Origin: Neobacillus piezotolerans
GTDB taxonomy: Bacteria > Bacillota > Bacilli > Bacillales > Cytobacillaceae
Assembly (NCBI RefSeq): GCF_003362805.1
Contig: NZ_QNQT01000001.1
Coordinates: 868,001 to 932,000 of the forward strand
Length of the DNA: 64,000 bases
Reading direction: 5' to 3'
In this document: one piece after another, positions 25,646-35,276 of the stretch
How the letters are laid out: every line of letters starts with the position of its first letter
How positions within the stretch are numbered: the first letter of the stretch is position 1
The notes under the pieces: generated by a model
Seen by the model: the letters and a program-made list of their open reading frames with translations, nothing else
Told to the model about the DNA's origin: nothing
Databases searched by the model: none
Position numbers and translations under genes: made by a program

Positions 25646-25957
25646 ATGAAAATTGTATATGGATTAATGACAGACACAGGAAGCGGTAATGAATTTTTAT
25701 ATGACCTTGGGGTCTGGGAGACTGAGGAATCGGCCAATGAATATTTGGCGAACAAGCTCCCGCACTCTACCGGTATCTGGGTCGAGAAAATTGAAATCAA
25801 TGATGCTTCTCCGGAACAACTCATTCCGATAACCGAAAAGATGATTGAGTGCAGCCAGTGCGGAATCGAGTATAGCCCGGAAGATATCCATGTCATTGAA
25901 GGCCTGGAGGTTTGCCTCGACTGTGAACCTGCATTTAAGCAAAATTTGACTGGCTGA
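25646..25957 (+). CDS. Hypothetical protein with a C-terminal zinc-ribbon-like motif
   Basis: I start this 103-residue protein at ATG 25646 behind GAGAGGAGA. The first ~65 residues are a mixed alpha/beta part (KIVYGLMTDTG, DLGVWETEESANEYLANKL). The end carries two CxxC pairs, CSQCGIEY and VCLDCEP, about 20 residues apart, which should bind zinc. I do not recognise the family. It is soluble, with no DNA-binding signature beyond the ribbon. Monocistronic, with a strong terminator. Confidence 0.72.
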   Translation: MKIVYGLMTDTGSGNEFLYDLGVWETEESANEYLANKLPHSTGIWVEKIEINDASPEQLIPITEKMIECSQCGIEYSPEDIHVIEGLEVCLDCEPAFKQNLTG

Positions 25958-25970
25958 TTTGAATAAAAGC

Positions 25971-26000
25971 AAAAAGGATGGCGGCGGCCATCCTTTTTTG
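25971..26000 (+). terminator. Terminator of the zinc-ribbon protein gene
   Basis: AAAAAGGATGGC pairs with GCCATCCTTTTTT (25971-25999). Confidence 0.9.
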
Positions 26001-26025
26001 ATGATCTTATCTTGAAAACCCATCT

Positions 26026-26538
26026 TTATTCTTCAGCCGGCTTTTGCATATGCAGAGGAGGGGGGACCAGCCAGCCTTTTTCTTTGTTGAGCCTTAAGTA
26101 ACGGGCGGCTTGCTGGGCCTTTGTCATATGGAACTCGCCGAACAGCATCGCGATATCTTCCCTAATGCAATTTCCCATTGCGCCGCTGCACATCACTAAT
26201 CCAGCGGCAAGATTCGCCGACGCCGCGTAGGATATTTCGTTGTCCATGAACCTCGCGCCGGGAGGGATGCTCTCCAAATCCGCCAACGGCCTCTCAGGCG
26301 GAGTAGGCGGCAGCCCAACACCATTTTCCTTCAAAATTTCCTCAACCCGTTTTTCTTCGTTTTGGCAAGTCTGGATCGATTCCTCGATAAGATGCTTTAA
26401 GTCCTTATCACCAATATGGTTCAAAAACGTCTGGTACGCTGCCTTCATTGCCTTGCTGCCGGCCAAATAGGACCAAAGCGAATACACTTCACCATAATGC
26501 AGCGGTTCTGATTGCGGGTTTCCGCTCAATATTCCCAT
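26026..26538 (-). CDS. DUF3231 (ferritin-like, spore-coat-related) protein
   Basis: I start this 170-residue protein at ATG 26538 behind AAGGAAGTG. It is helical, with an N-terminal LHYGEVYSLWSYLAGSKAMK, a LPPTPPERP linker, and a second half (EISYAASANLAAGLVMCSGA then EFHMTKAQQAARYLRLNKEK). This fits DUF3231, a ferritin-like fold related to the CotF spore-coat family. Conserved E/H positions could bind metal but this is not proven. It is likely a sporulation or stress protein. Confidence 0.82.
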   Translation of the reverse strand: MGILSGNPQSEPLHYGEVYSLWSYLAGSKAMKAAYQTFLNHIGDKDLKHLIEESIQTCQNEEKRVEEILKENGVGLPPTPPERPLADLESIPPGARFMDNEISYAASANLAAGLVMCSGAMGNCIREDIAMLFGEFHMTKAQQAARYLRLNKEKGWLVPPPLHMQKPAEE

Positions 26539-26791
26539 GTTTAAACACTTCCTTTTTAAAAATTTAGCAATTGCCTGCTTGCATAGTATCCCTTCAATGG
26601 AAAAAATCATCCTGTTATTCGGTAAGATGGTGCATTACCAGCGAAAAAGAATATCGGAAATAACCAACTTTACAGGAGATTGCAAATTTAAAACTTAAAT
26701 TCTGCTATGAAAAGTGCCAGGCACGCAAAGATGGTTTTTCCAATAAATTCTTCTATAATAAAGGGAAGCCAATACGGAAGTGGGGGATAGG

Positions 26792-27607
26792 ATGGAGAAG
26801 GGCAGGATTGGGATTGACGCGGGCGGTACGCTCGTAAAGATAGCTTATGAGGAAAGTGGAAGAATAAAGTATCGAAAGACCGGATACAAAGAAGCGAAAG
26901 AGCTGCTTGCCTGGTTAAAGCTTATCGCCCCGGGGGCCACTCCTTCGGTTACGGGTGGAAGGGCCAAATGGGTAAAAGAACATTTCTTTCCGGACGCAAT
27001 GCTTGTCCCTGAATTCGAGGCGGTTTGTTCTGGTGCTGATATTCTTCGCCGAGAGGAAGAAAACAGCGCGGCGGGTCAATTTTTGCTTGTGAATATCGGG
27101 ACAGGAACATCCATATTCATCGCCGGGGAAGGAAAGTGCGATCGGGTAGGGGGAAGCGGCCTTGGCGGCGGAACGTTGACCGGGCTTGGAAGCCTCCTTT
27201 CGGGAACAGATGAGTTTTCCGAGCTTGTCGGCATGGCGGCCGTTGGGTCCAGGCAAACGGTTGATTTATTAGTGAAGGATATATATGGAGGCGGGGATGA
27301 ACCTTTGAACGGCGACATGACAGCCGCCAATTTTGCTAAGGGCAAAGGTGCCGGAAAGGATGATCTCGCCGCCGCGATTATCAATATGATCGCAGAAACC
27401 CTGGTGCTCCTGGCCTCACAGATTGCCCTGGCCAGAAAGATTGAGTCCATAATATATGCCGGCAGCACTCTGGCCGGGAACGCGCCATTAAAGGCAGCCC
27501 TTTCCGCCTATACAGAAGCGGTTGGCCTGAAACCGGTTTTCTTTGGAAACGGGGAATATTGCGGTGCGCTAGGCGCGCTCATGGCAGGTGCCGCAACGTC
27601 CAACTAA
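26792..27607 (+). CDS. coaW: Type II pantothenate kinase
   Basis: I start this 271-residue protein at ATG 26792 behind GGAAGTGGGGG. It has the ASKHA fold: phosphate-1 loop [13 protein letters not shown], adenosine/phosphate-2 stretch [15 protein letters not shown], and [20 protein letters not shown]. It matches Staphylococcus aureus CoaW in length and motifs. It phosphorylates pantothenate at the first step of CoA synthesis and is usually not feedback-inhibited. selB follows directly, in the same direction and probably the same transcript. Confidence 0.93.
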   Translation: MEKGRIGIDAGGTLVKIAYEESGRIKYRKTGYKEAKELLAWLKLIAPGATPSVTGGRAKWVKEHFFPDAMLVPEFEAVCSGADILRREEENSAAGQFLLVNIGTGTSIFIAGEGKCDRVGGSGLGGGTLTGLGSLLSGTDEFSELVGMAAVGSRQTVDLLVKDIYGGGDEPLNGDMTAANFAKGKGAGKDDLAAAIINMIAETLVLLASQIALARKIESIIYAGSTLAGNAPLKAALSAYTEAVGLKPVFFGNGEYCGALGALMAGAATSN

Positions 27608-27688
27608 CCAGACCATAAAAAGAGTTGCTTGAACAAACCAGCCAATTCCGTCAGAATAAAGAAAGAATGGTTGAAGAAGGTGGCTACT

Positions 27689-29572
27689 TTGGAAAAAAGG
27701 TTTTTTACAATCGGAATGGCGGGCCATATCGACCACGGGAAAACGTCGCTTACAAAAGCACTGACCAACGTCGATACAGATCGCCTGAAAGAAGAAAAGG
27801 AACGGCAAATTTCTATCGAGCTGGGCTTTGCCCCTCTTTATGAAGATAACGAAATCCAAATCTCTGTAATCGATGTGCCCGGCCATGAACGGTTCATTAG
27901 GCAGATGATAGCCGGGGTTGCGGGAATCGACCTTGTTGTCCTTGTTGTTGCCGCGGATGAAGGTGTCATGCCGCAGACAAGGGAGCATCTCGATATTCTC
28001 GGGTTCCTCGGAATTAAAAACGGCATCGTCGCAATCTCCAAGATGGACCGGGTTGAAGAGGAATTCATCGAGCTCGTAAAGGATGACATCATGGAAGAAT
28101 TGCAAGGCACCGTTTTTGAAAACGCGCCATTCATGCTTGTTGATTCGCTTTCGAAAAAAGGCATTGATGAACTGAAGGAAATGATTATCTCCACACTGAA
28201 GGAACAGGAAATGCGCGATGCGCGCGGAGCTTTCAGGCTGCCAATTGACCAGGTGTTCACTGTAAAGGGGCAGGGGACGGTCGTCCGCGGCACGGTTTAT
28301 GAAGGGGCTGTCGAAGAGGGGCAGGCTCTGATGATCATGCCGAAAGGGATTGAAGTCCGAGCGAGGCAGCTTCAGGTACACCATAAACCTGCACAAAAGG
28401 CATACGCAGGGCAAAGGGCGGCCATCAATTTGTCCGGGGTCACAAAGGAAGACCTTGAGCGCGGGGATGTCCTCGTTTCTTCCGAGCATTTCATTGTGTC
28501 AAAAACGCTTGATGTCGCCATCCGTGTCGTGGAAGACCTCGATCATATGGTGAAACAGCGGATGCCTATAAAACTACATATCGGGACAGCGGAAGTGATG
28601 GGGAGGATTGTCTTTTTTGACAGGAATGAATTAAAGGAAGAATCCGGCGAAATCCTGTGCCAGCTGCGGCTTGAAGAGGAAGTGCTCACGAAGCGAGGCG
28701 ACAGGTTCATCCTCCGCCGCCCAAGCCCCCAGGAAACGATTGGCGGCGGCTGGGTCATTGATCCGCGCGGCAATAAGTATCGGTTCGGGAATGAGACAAT
28801 CGAGGAATTGGAGAAAAAGAAGGCAGGCAAACCAAAGGAACGGATTGCCGCTGCCCTCTATGAAGCCAAAAGCCTTGGGTTTAACGAGCTAATCAAACGG
28901 ACAGCGCTTGACAGCGAAACGCTCGCGGGGGAACTTGAGGACGAAAGCTTCCTTCTATACAACGGCAAGGAATACACGCTTCTCCAGCTGGTCGATTCAA
29001 TCGAGGAGGATATGTACGACAGGCTCCAGGACTACCACCAGCAGTATCCGATGAAACAGGGTTTGAATAAAGCCGAGCTCCTCCAATCGATGAACAAATC
29101 ATTCCCTCGCGCCCTTCTTGATTTTGTGGTGGAAAACGCGATTGGCAAAGGGGATTTCAAACGGAACGGCCAGTTCGTATCGCATGCAGGCTTTGCCCCG
29201 CATGTACCGAAAAACTGGCAAAAACGTGCGGAGAACCTTGCCGATGAATTGAAAAAGGATGGCCTTCAAGTCAAATATCTAGCGGACTATTTTTCAGTAG
29301 CGGGAATCCCCGACGCACTCGCTGGAGATCTGGAGAGATTCCTTGAGGAAACAGGGCAGGTTGTGCCGCTTGATGGGCAGTATTATTACCATGGAGAGAT
29401 TTTTGATAAAGCCGTCCAGACGCTAAAGGAAAACACCGGTTCCGAGTTCGAAGTCGGTGCCGCGAAGGATGCGCTGGGGCTCTCAAGGAAGTACATGATT
29501 CCTTTCCTTGAACGGCTAGACGCCAAGGGGCTCACAAAACGCGTTGATAACAAGCGCGTCTGGCAGAAATAA
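27689..29572 (+). CDS. selB: Selenocysteine-specific translation elongation factor
   Basis: I propose TTG 27689 (AAGGTGG four bases before, product 627 residues); an in-frame TTG at 27629 would add 20 residues without a good site. The N-terminal GTPase is complete: GHIDHGKT (G1), DVPGHERFI (G3), SKMD (G4). EF-Tu-like domains 2-3 follow, then about 280 residues of winged-helix repeats that bind the SECIS hairpin. It brings Sec-tRNA to in-frame UGA codons. selA, selD, tRNA-Sec and a clear selenoprotein gene are not in this window and must be elsewhere. Confidence 0.95.
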   Translation: MEKRFFTIGMAGHIDHGKTSLTKALTNVDTDRLKEEKERQISIELGFAPLYEDNEIQISVIDVPGHERFIRQMIAGVAGIDLVVLVVAADEGVMPQTREHLDILGFLGIKNGIVAISKMDRVEEEFIELVKDDIMEELQGTVFENAPFMLVDSLSKKGIDELKEMIISTLKEQEMRDARGAFRLPIDQVFTVKGQGTVVRGTVYEGAVEEGQALMIMPKGIEVRARQLQVHHKPAQKAYAGQRAAINLSGVTKEDLERGDVLVSSEHFIVSKTLDVAIRVVEDLDHMVKQRMPIKLHIGTAEVMGRIVFFDRNELKEESGEILCQLRLEEEVLTKRGDRFILRRPSPQETIGGGWVIDPRGNKYRFGNETIEELEKKKAGKPKERIAAALYEAKSLGFNELIKRTALDSETLAGELEDESFLLYNGKEYTLLQLVDSIEEDMYDRLQDYHQQYPMKQGLNKAELLQSMNKSFPRALLDFVVENAIGKGDFKRNGQFVSHAGFAPHVPKNWQKRAENLADELKKDGLQVKYLADYFSVAGIPDALAGDLERFLEETGQVVPLDGQYYYHGEIFDKAVQTLKENTGSEFEVGAAKDALGLSRKYMIPFLERLDAKGLTKRVDNKRVWQK

Positions 29573-29671
29573 TCCGTTCCTTCGGGCCACTAAAAAAGAA
29601 TTGGTGCCAGAACAGCAGTGGCCAGGCCATCTTTCAGTTAATAAAAGAAATTCCATCTAGATTTTATAGTT

Positions 29672-29706
29672 AAAAACGCGCCGGGAATGTTTCCTGGCCC
29701 GTTTTA
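29672..29706. terminator. Terminator between selB and the AI-2E permease gene
   Basis: AAAACGCGCCGGGAA pairs with TTCCTGGCCCGTTTT with two small mismatches; A/T tracts on both sides allow use in both directions. Confidence 0.8.
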
Positions 29707-29712
29707 CGTCTG

Positions 29713-30786
29713 CTAGATTGCCTTTTTGATTTTTTTCAAATTATAAAACTTGCGGATGTTGTTGAATGTGACCTTAAGAACCGAGAATAATGGAATTGAA
29801 ATAATGACGCCGATCGCCCCGTAAAGAGAGCCCGCGACGAGCAGGACGAGGATGACAGTCAGCGGATGGAGGTTTAGCTTGTTGCTCATAACCCTCGGCG
29901 TAATCAGGTTGCCTTCAAGCTGCTGGACGACGAACATGACCAATAGGACTTTTATAACAAGGCCAGGTCCATCCATGAGCGCGATAAATACAGCCGGGAT
30001 GATTCCGATGATTGGCCCAAGGAACGGGACGACTGCCACGCACATGGCAAATAGCGCGAGCAGTAGGGCGTTGTCGAGCCCGATGAGCAGATACCCGGCA
30101 TACAGCATGATTCCGTCCGCCACCGCGATGATGAACTGCCCAATAATATAAGAAGATAGGGTTTTGTCGATATCCCGGAGGATTTTCCTTCCTTCGTCCT
30201 TCCGATCGGTTGGCAGGTGGCGAAGCAATGCCGGCTGAAGCCGTTCCCCGTCCCGCAATAAGTAGAAGACAATAAAGGGAACGACGGAGAGGACCAACAC
30301 AATCCCCGCAATTGCGGAGACGACTTTGCCGATATTTTTTTCGGCTGCCTTAAAAAATTCCCCCACCATGCTCTTGGCTTTCGATTGGATATTATCCACG
30401 GATTGTTTCGCTTTTTCATTATCTTCCACTAATTTCTTTGATTCGTCCGTGACTTCGGCAACCTTTGAAGGAAGATGGCTGCTGATTTCCTTAACTTGGC
30501 CGGCGATTTTTGGGCCAGCAAAATGGAAGAAGGCGAACCCGATTGCGAAAATAAACAGGAATACTGCCAGGATGCTTGGGGTCGTGGGCATAAATTTTTC
30601 CAAAAGGCGCACGAGCGGCCGCAATATATAATACAGGAAGCCGGATAGTAGCATGGGTAAAAAGATGGTGGCGATCAGTTTTTTGAACGGCCAGACAAAA
30701 TAATCGATTTTGCCGAGCAGGAAAATAATCAATAATAACAGGATTGCGGCTGTCGCATACCTGAAGAATGGTTTCTCAATCCACAT
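29713..30786 (-). CDS. AI-2E family transporter (YtvI/YueF type)
   Basis: This 357-residue protein has an ACGGAGG site. It has eight predicted helices: two near the N-terminus (TAAILLLLIIFLLG; ATIFLPMLLSGFLYY), a third, a helical soluble segment (about 85-150), then five (VLSVVPFIVFYLL; GPIIGIIPAVFIALM; LVAGSLYGAIGVIISIP). This is the AI-2E (formerly UPF0118) permease layout. Substrates of Bacillus members are not settled; some act as Na+/H+ antiporters. Monocistronic. Confidence 0.92.
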   Translation of the reverse strand: MWIEKPFFRYATAAILLLLIIFLLGKIDYFVWPFKKLIATIFLPMLLSGFLYYILRPLVRLLEKFMPTTPSILAVFLFIFAIGFAFFHFAGPKIAGQVKEISSHLPSKVAEVTDESKKLVEDNEKAKQSVDNIQSKAKSMVGEFFKAAEKNIGKVVSAIAGIVLVLSVVPFIVFYLLRDGERLQPALLRHLPTDRKDEGRKILRDIDKTLSSYIIGQFIIAVADGIMLYAGYLLIGLDNALLLALFAMCVAVVPFLGPIIGIIPAVFIALMDGPGLVIKVLLVMFVVQQLEGNLITPRVMSNKLNLHPLTVILVLLVAGSLYGAIGVIISIPLFSVLKVTFNNIRKFYNLKKIKKAI

Positions 30787-30931
30787 AAAATTCCTCCGTG
30801 TTCTCTCTATTCCTATGCTTTTCCCAATTTAGGCATGGCGGTAAACAAAAAAGCCGCATTCGTTTCTGGTATCCCTGTTGTATGAAAAAGAGGAGCTGGC
30901 AATTTTTCTTAAAAAATGCCTTGGCCCCTTC

Positions 30932-30960
30932 TTGACAATCTTACTGGGAAAAAATATAGT
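30932..30960 (+). promoter_or_regulatory. SigA-type promoter of the marR-mmpL operon
   Basis: TTGACA (30932-30937), 17-base spacer, TATAGT (30955-30960). An inverted-repeat operator follows immediately. Confidence 0.85.
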
Positions 30961-30973
30961 TATACAGGTGAAT

Positions 30974-30990
30974 AGTTAAAGTGTTTAACT
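30974..30990. promoter_or_regulatory. Likely MarR operator
   Basis: AGTTAAAGTGTTTAACT is a perfect 7-base inverted repeat with a 3-base centre. It begins 14 bases after the -10 and lies 27 bases before the MarR start codon, in the position expected for autorepression. Confidence 0.75.
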
Positions 30991-31017
30991 AATTCTCGGA
31001 AGGGGCGTGGAAGCGCA

Positions 31018-31479
31018 TTGGAAAAACAGGCAATCCAGGAACTGATTGACCGGTATATCGACGTCTCGTTCACGGTCAATAAAAAAGCGGAGATGATGAT
31101 TAAAGGGCAAATTGGCAGCGATTTAACGAATGACCAGCATTATGTGCTGCGTTATATCCGCAAAAAAGGGGAGTGCACTTCGACGGAACTGGCGGAGGTG
31201 TTTGGTGTCAATAAAAGCGCGATTACCGCGATAATCACGAGGCTGACCGACAAAGGCCTTGTGAAAAGGACACGTGATGAAGGGGACAGGCGGATAGTTT
31301 ACCTGGCGCTGACGGATGAAGGAATCAACCTTTTTGAGAATGCCGAGCAGCGGATTCACGCACTCGTCGAAAAGATGATCACTAAATTTGAACAGGAAGA
31401 AATTACGGCTTTTATTAATACGTATGAAAAATTGCTAGGCATTCTAACTGAACTGGAGTCCAACCAACTGGGGGAATAG
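31018..31479 (+). CDS. MarR-family transcriptional regulator
   Basis: This 153-residue protein starts at TTG 31018. The winged helix is clear: HYVLRYIRKKGECTSTELAE, VNKSAITAIITRLTDKGLVK and the wing RTRDEGDRRIVYLALTDEG. Helices at both ends form the dimer interface. It likely represses its own operon, which includes the MMPL exporter three bases downstream, and is released by the exported compound. The pair corresponds in arrangement to B. subtilis ydgG-ydgH. Confidence 0.93.
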   Translation: MEKQAIQELIDRYIDVSFTVNKKAEMMIKGQIGSDLTNDQHYVLRYIRKKGECTSTELAEVFGVNKSAITAIITRLTDKGLVKRTRDEGDRRIVYLALTDEGINLFENAEQRIHALVEKMITKFEQEEITAFINTYEKLLGILTELESNQLGE

Positions 31480-31482
31480 CAG

Positions 31483-34400
31483 ATGAGATATATTTTAAAA
31501 TATAAGTGGCTGGTTCTTGCCGTATGGGCCGCAATTATTGCTACCCTTGTCATGATTGCACCGAACATGGAGTCGCTTGTCAGGGAAAAGGGCCAGATCG
31601 CTGTTCCGGAAGGGTATTCTTCAACCCTTGCCGGAAAAATATTGAGCGACAGCCAAAAAGAAGCGAAAGCCGGGCATGAAACTCAAGTGGCACTTGTTTT
31701 CCACAGTGATAAAAAGCTGACGGACGCCGATTTCGCCGAGGCGGAAAAAGCTGTGACGAAACTTAAGGATCAAAAGGCGGAACTTGGGGTCACGGAGGTT
31801 TTGTCTCATTTTAAGGAGGAATCCTTGAAGGACCAGCTCGTTTCGAAAGATGGAAAAACGATTCTCGTTTCTGTAAAAGTGGATGTGAAGGACAGGGAAC
31901 CGGCCCAGGTCACAAAATCGCTATATAAAGCCCTCGATGGCGTAAAGCTCGGCTACTTCTATACATCCAGCTGGATGATTGGCGACGATCTTGTGACAAA
32001 TTCCCAAGAAGGATTGAAAAAAACCGAATCAATTACCGTTGTGTTCATCCTCGCGGTTCTTCTGATCGTGTTCAGGTCCGTGCTTGCACCGGTCATCCCG
32101 TTGATTGCGGTCGGAATCAGCTACATGGCCTCCCAGTCGATTGTCGCGATTCTGGTAGATAAAGTTGACTTTCCTTTATCGACTTTTACACAAATTTTTC
32201 TCGTGGCGGTTTTGTTCGGGATTGGAACAGATTACTGCATCCTGCTTATGAGCCGGTTTAAGGAAGAATTGCAGCATCACGATTCAGCCGCTGAGGCGGT
32301 TATAAGCACTTACCGCACGGCGGGCAAGACGGTATTTTTCAGTGCGCTTGCCGTAATGGTCGGGTTCGCATCAATCGGTTTCTCCGAATTCGTGCTTTAT
32401 CAATCGGCAGCTGCCGTGGCAGTAGGGGTAGCGGTATTGATGCTGGCGCTTCTGACTGTTGTGCCGTTTTTCATGGCATTGTTCGGAAAAAAATTGTTCT
32501 GGCCGGCAAAAGGGAAGCTTGAGCACAAGGACAGCCGGATTTGGGGCGTTGCAGGGAAATTCGCGCTCGCGCGTCCGTTGATCGCCCTGTTGATTGTATT
32601 GGGTATTTCAGTCCCATTCCTTTTAACGTATGATGGCAAGCTGTCGTTCAACTCTCTTGAGGAAATCGGCGACAATTTCAATTCGATCAAGGCGTTCGAC
32701 ATCATCGCGGATGGTTTCGGCCCTGGCGAATCAATGCCGGCCCAGATTGTTATCAAAAATGACGAGCCAATGGACCAGCCGGAATACCTGGCGCTTGCTG
32801 ATAAAATAAGCCAGGAAGTTGCCAAGGTGAAAAATGTGAAAACCGTCCGGTCGGTAACACAGCCGACAGGCGAACCGATTGACGATTTATATATTTCCTC
32901 ACAGGCGAAATCTCTTGGCGAAGGGCTCGGCAAAGGAAATGATGGAATCAAGCAAATCAGCGGCGGATTGTCCGACGCGGAAAAGCAGCTAGCCGCCTCT
33001 GGGCCTAAGCTGAAGCAGACAACCGAAGGCATTTCCGGATTGGTTTCCGGTACAAATGATTTGAAAAATGGGCTTGGCCAGGTGAAAGCCGGCCTCGCAA
33101 AAGTAGAAGATGGCATCCGACAGGGTTCTGCTGGTTCCGAACAGCTTCGTTCCGGACTCGCGGACGTTAAGGCGAAATCGGAAAAAATCCTTGAAGGTAA
33201 TAAGAAACTTCTGCAAGGCTATAAAGATGCCGGCGCTGGAGTGGGCGAGCTTCAAAAGCAATATGAAGGCATCGCAGCAGGGCTTTCCGGTTTGAAGGGT
33301 ACAATCGCTGAGGCTACCGTCTTTGTCGATGAGCTTGGAAAAAATCCGGCAACCGCCATGGATCCGAATTATGCGAAAGTGAAGGAAAAAGTCATGACTG
33401 CGATGGTGATGGCGGAAAAACTTGAAGTCGGACTTAATACGCTAAACGGTGAACTTGCGAAAGTTCAGTCCGGGATTGTAGCGGCGAATGGCGGTATGGC
33501 CGAACTGATTGCCGGACAGGAAAAATTGGTAGCTGGCATGGGCCAGCTGGTTGATGGAATTACAAAACAACAGGCGGGCCTCGACCAGCTCGCGAACGGC
33601 CAGGGCCAAATCGTCGGGAACTTCTCCAAGCTGACAGGCGGTTTGGACAGCATCAACGACGGTCAGCTTCAGCTATTGAATGGCTTTAAACAGCTTGACG
33701 GCCAAATGGGCGAGCTGAGTGATGGCCTTGGAAAAGGTGCGGATGGCCTTAATGAAGTAGCTAAAGGGCTTGAGCAGGCGCAAAGCTATCTTGGCGATGT
33801 ATCGAAGCAAAAGCAAAACGGCTTCTATGTACCGGAAGAAGCGCTCGCAAGCGGAGAATTCGACCAGGCGCTCGATGCTTACATGTCGCCTGACCGGAAA
33901 GTCATGACGATGGATGTCGTGTTTAACGTGAATCCATACTCCAACGATGCGATTCAATCAGTAGATCCATTGAAACAGGCCGTTAAGCGGGTTGTAAAAG
34001 GAACAGGACTCGAAAACGCGCAAATCGCTGTTGGCGGGGTTTCCAGCATGCATAGTGACCTTGATACGATTTCGAAGCAGGATTATTCACGGACAGTCGT
34101 CTTCATGTTATCAGGCATATTCCTGATTTTGCTGCTGCTGTTCCGTTCTGTCATCATGCCAATCTACCTGATCGGTTCGCTTGTACTGACATATTACACA
34201 TCAATGGCAATTTCTGAATCCATTTTTGTTAATATCCTAGGATACACGGGCATCAGCTGGGCGGTTCCGTTCTTCGCCTTCGTCATCCTTGTCGCGCTTG
34301 GCATCGACTACAGCATCTTCCTTATGGATCGGTTCAGCGAGTATAAAAATTTGCGTATCGAGGATGCGATTCTCGAAGCGATGAAGAGAATGGGCACAGT

Positions 34401-34638
34401 CATCATTTCGGCTGCTGTCATCCTTGGCGGTACGTTTGCGGCGATGATGCCATCCGGCGTGCTGTCGCTACTGCAAATCGCGACCATCCTGATGATCGGG
34501 CTTGTGCTATATTCACTATTTGTCCTGCCATTGTTTGTTCCAGTCATGGTAAAAACATTCGGCGAAGCGAACTGGTGGCCATTTAAGCGTAAAAGCGAAA
34601 CAGTGCTCGTTGAAGGCGGGCAGACGCTGAATAAATAA
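31483..34638 (+). CDS. MMPL-family RND-type exporter
   Basis: This 1051-residue membrane protein is made of two MMPL halves. Helix 1 (KYKWLVLAVWAAIIATLVMI), a first porter loop, and helices 2-6 with GIGTDYCILLMSRFKEE come first. A very long extracellular insert follows (about residues 470-790), with regular GL..G..(Q/L) heptad-like helices as in YhgE/Pip proteins. The second set of helices carries GIDYSIFLMDRFSEYK. The paired GxxxD(Y)xxxLL..R segments are the proton-relay motifs. It probably exports lipids, toxins or drugs under MarR control. Start codon ATG lies three bases after marR. Confidence 0.93.
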   Translation: MRYILKYKWLVLAVWAAIIATLVMIAPNMESLVREKGQIAVPEGYSSTLAGKILSDSQKEAKAGHETQVALVFHSDKKLTDADFAEAEKAVTKLKDQKAELGVTEVLSHFKEESLKDQLVSKDGKTILVSVKVDVKDREPAQVTKSLYKALDGVKLGYFYTSSWMIGDDLVTNSQEGLKKTESITVVFILAVLLIVFRSVLAPVIPLIAVGISYMASQSIVAILVDKVDFPLSTFTQIFLVAVLFGIGTDYCILLMSRFKEELQHHDSAAEAVISTYRTAGKTVFFSALAVMVGFASIGFSEFVLYQSAAAVAVGVAVLMLALLTVVPFFMALFGKKLFWPAKGKLEHKDSRIWGVAGKFALARPLIALLIVLGISVPFLLTYDGKLSFNSLEEIGDNFNSIKAFDIIADGFGPGESMPAQIVIKNDEPMDQPEYLALADKISQEVAKVKNVKTVRSVTQPTGEPIDDLYISSQAKSLGEGLGKGNDGIKQISGGLSDAEKQLAASGPKLKQTTEGISGLVSGTNDLKNGLGQVKAGLAKVEDGIRQGSAGSEQLRSGLADVKAKSEKILEGNKKLLQGYKDAGAGVGELQKQYEGIAAGLSGLKGTIAEATVFVDELGKNPATAMDPNYAKVKEKVMTAMVMAEKLEVGLNTLNGELAKVQSGIVAANGGMAELIAGQEKLVAGMGQLVDGITKQQAGLDQLANGQGQIVGNFSKLTGGLDSINDGQLQLLNGFKQLDGQMGELSDGLGKGADGLNEVAKGLEQAQSYLGDVSKQKQNGFYVPEEALASGEFDQALDAYMSPDRKVMTMDVVFNVNPYSNDAIQSVDPLKQAVKRVVKGTGLENAQIAVGGVSSMHSDLDTISKQDYSRTVVFMLSGIFLILLLLFRSVIMPIYLIGSLVLTYYTSMAISESIFVNILGYTGISWAVPFFAFVILVALGIDYSIFLMDRFSEYKNLRIEDAILEAMKRMGTVIISAAVILGGTFAAMMPSGVLSLLQIATILMIGLVLYSLFVLPLFVPVMVKTFGEANWWPFKRKSETVLVEGGQTLNK

Positions 34639-34648
34639 GTTTCGTTAG

Positions 34649-34683
34649 GCCGCTGTGCCCCTTTTCGGGGACGGCGGTTTTTT
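34649..34683 (+). terminator. Terminator of the marR-mmpL operon
   Basis: GCCGCTGTGCCCC pairs with GGGGACGGCGG (one mismatch side), loop TTTTC, then TTTTTT. Confidence 0.85.
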
Positions 34684-34711
34684 ATGTCGTGGAGTTATGG
34701 ACTGTTTTAAG

Positions 34712-34990
34712 TGCGAGTTGCCGAAGGCCAGCCAGTTGAAAAAATAGAGCTATGTTTCGGAGAGGGTGCTCTAATTAACCGGCAGTTCGTTCAAAAGGGT
34801 TACAAACAAGCTGCCGAAGGGCCAACCAGTTTAGGAGACTGCGCTGTGATTGAGTGGGTGGATTTTTTAACTGGGGTTTCGTTCACTCAGGATTTGCATG
34901 CGAGTTGCGGAAGGGCCAACCAGTTTAAAAGGCAGATGCCCTGTTTTGAAGCGTGTGCTCCTATAAAACTGGCAGTTTGTTCACCTATTG
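34712..34990. repeat. Three imperfect ~93-bp tandem repeats
   Basis: The phrase (G/A)GTTGC(C/G)GAAGG..CCA(A/G)CCAGTTT begins near 34716, 34809 and 34903. A second phrase (CTGGCAGTTTGTTCAC or variant) follows each after ~60-70 bases. No believable gene covers the region. Confidence 0.7.
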
Positions 34991-35049
34991 CAACCTTGGA
35001 GGGGTAGTTAACCCTGGGGCAGGGAGTGGAAAAAGTGACGAAAATGTGA

Positions 35050-35167
35050 CAAATCCGGATATCGTGGTGGAAAACCCGGATAAGTGGCTCGAAAACCCGG
35101 ATAAGTGCTTCGAAAACCCGGATAAGTGCTTCGAAAACCCGGATAAGTGCCTCGGAAACCCGGATAT
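35050..35167. repeat. 21-bp tandem repeat block before the NERD gene
   Basis: Four full units (35070-35090, 35091-35111, 35112-35132, 35133-35153), a partial fifth and a degenerate copy before them. Units are GAAAACCCGGATAAGTG plus four variable bases. As 21 is a multiple of three, the plus frame would read the heptad ENPDKCF, open into the NERD gene, and the minus frame reads SGFSKHL. Confidence 0.9.
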
Positions 35168-35276
35168 TTTTTCCCCAAATAAAAACAGTCCCGAAAAGTT
35201 CACGAATGAACCTCCAATTCGGCAGGAATTTACAAAAAACGCTAGAATTGTAACGGAAAGAAAGGAGGATTTTAGT

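Noticed and set aside
27569-28489. 306-codon minus-strand frame opposite coaW-selB
   Set aside because: Antisense shadow of selB; the selB GTPase motifs make the plus-strand reading certain.
34953-35276. 108-codon N-terminal extension of the NERD protein through the repeats
   Set aside because: The strong AAAGGAGGA site before TTG 35277 and the family's usual start favour the short form; kept only as a finding.
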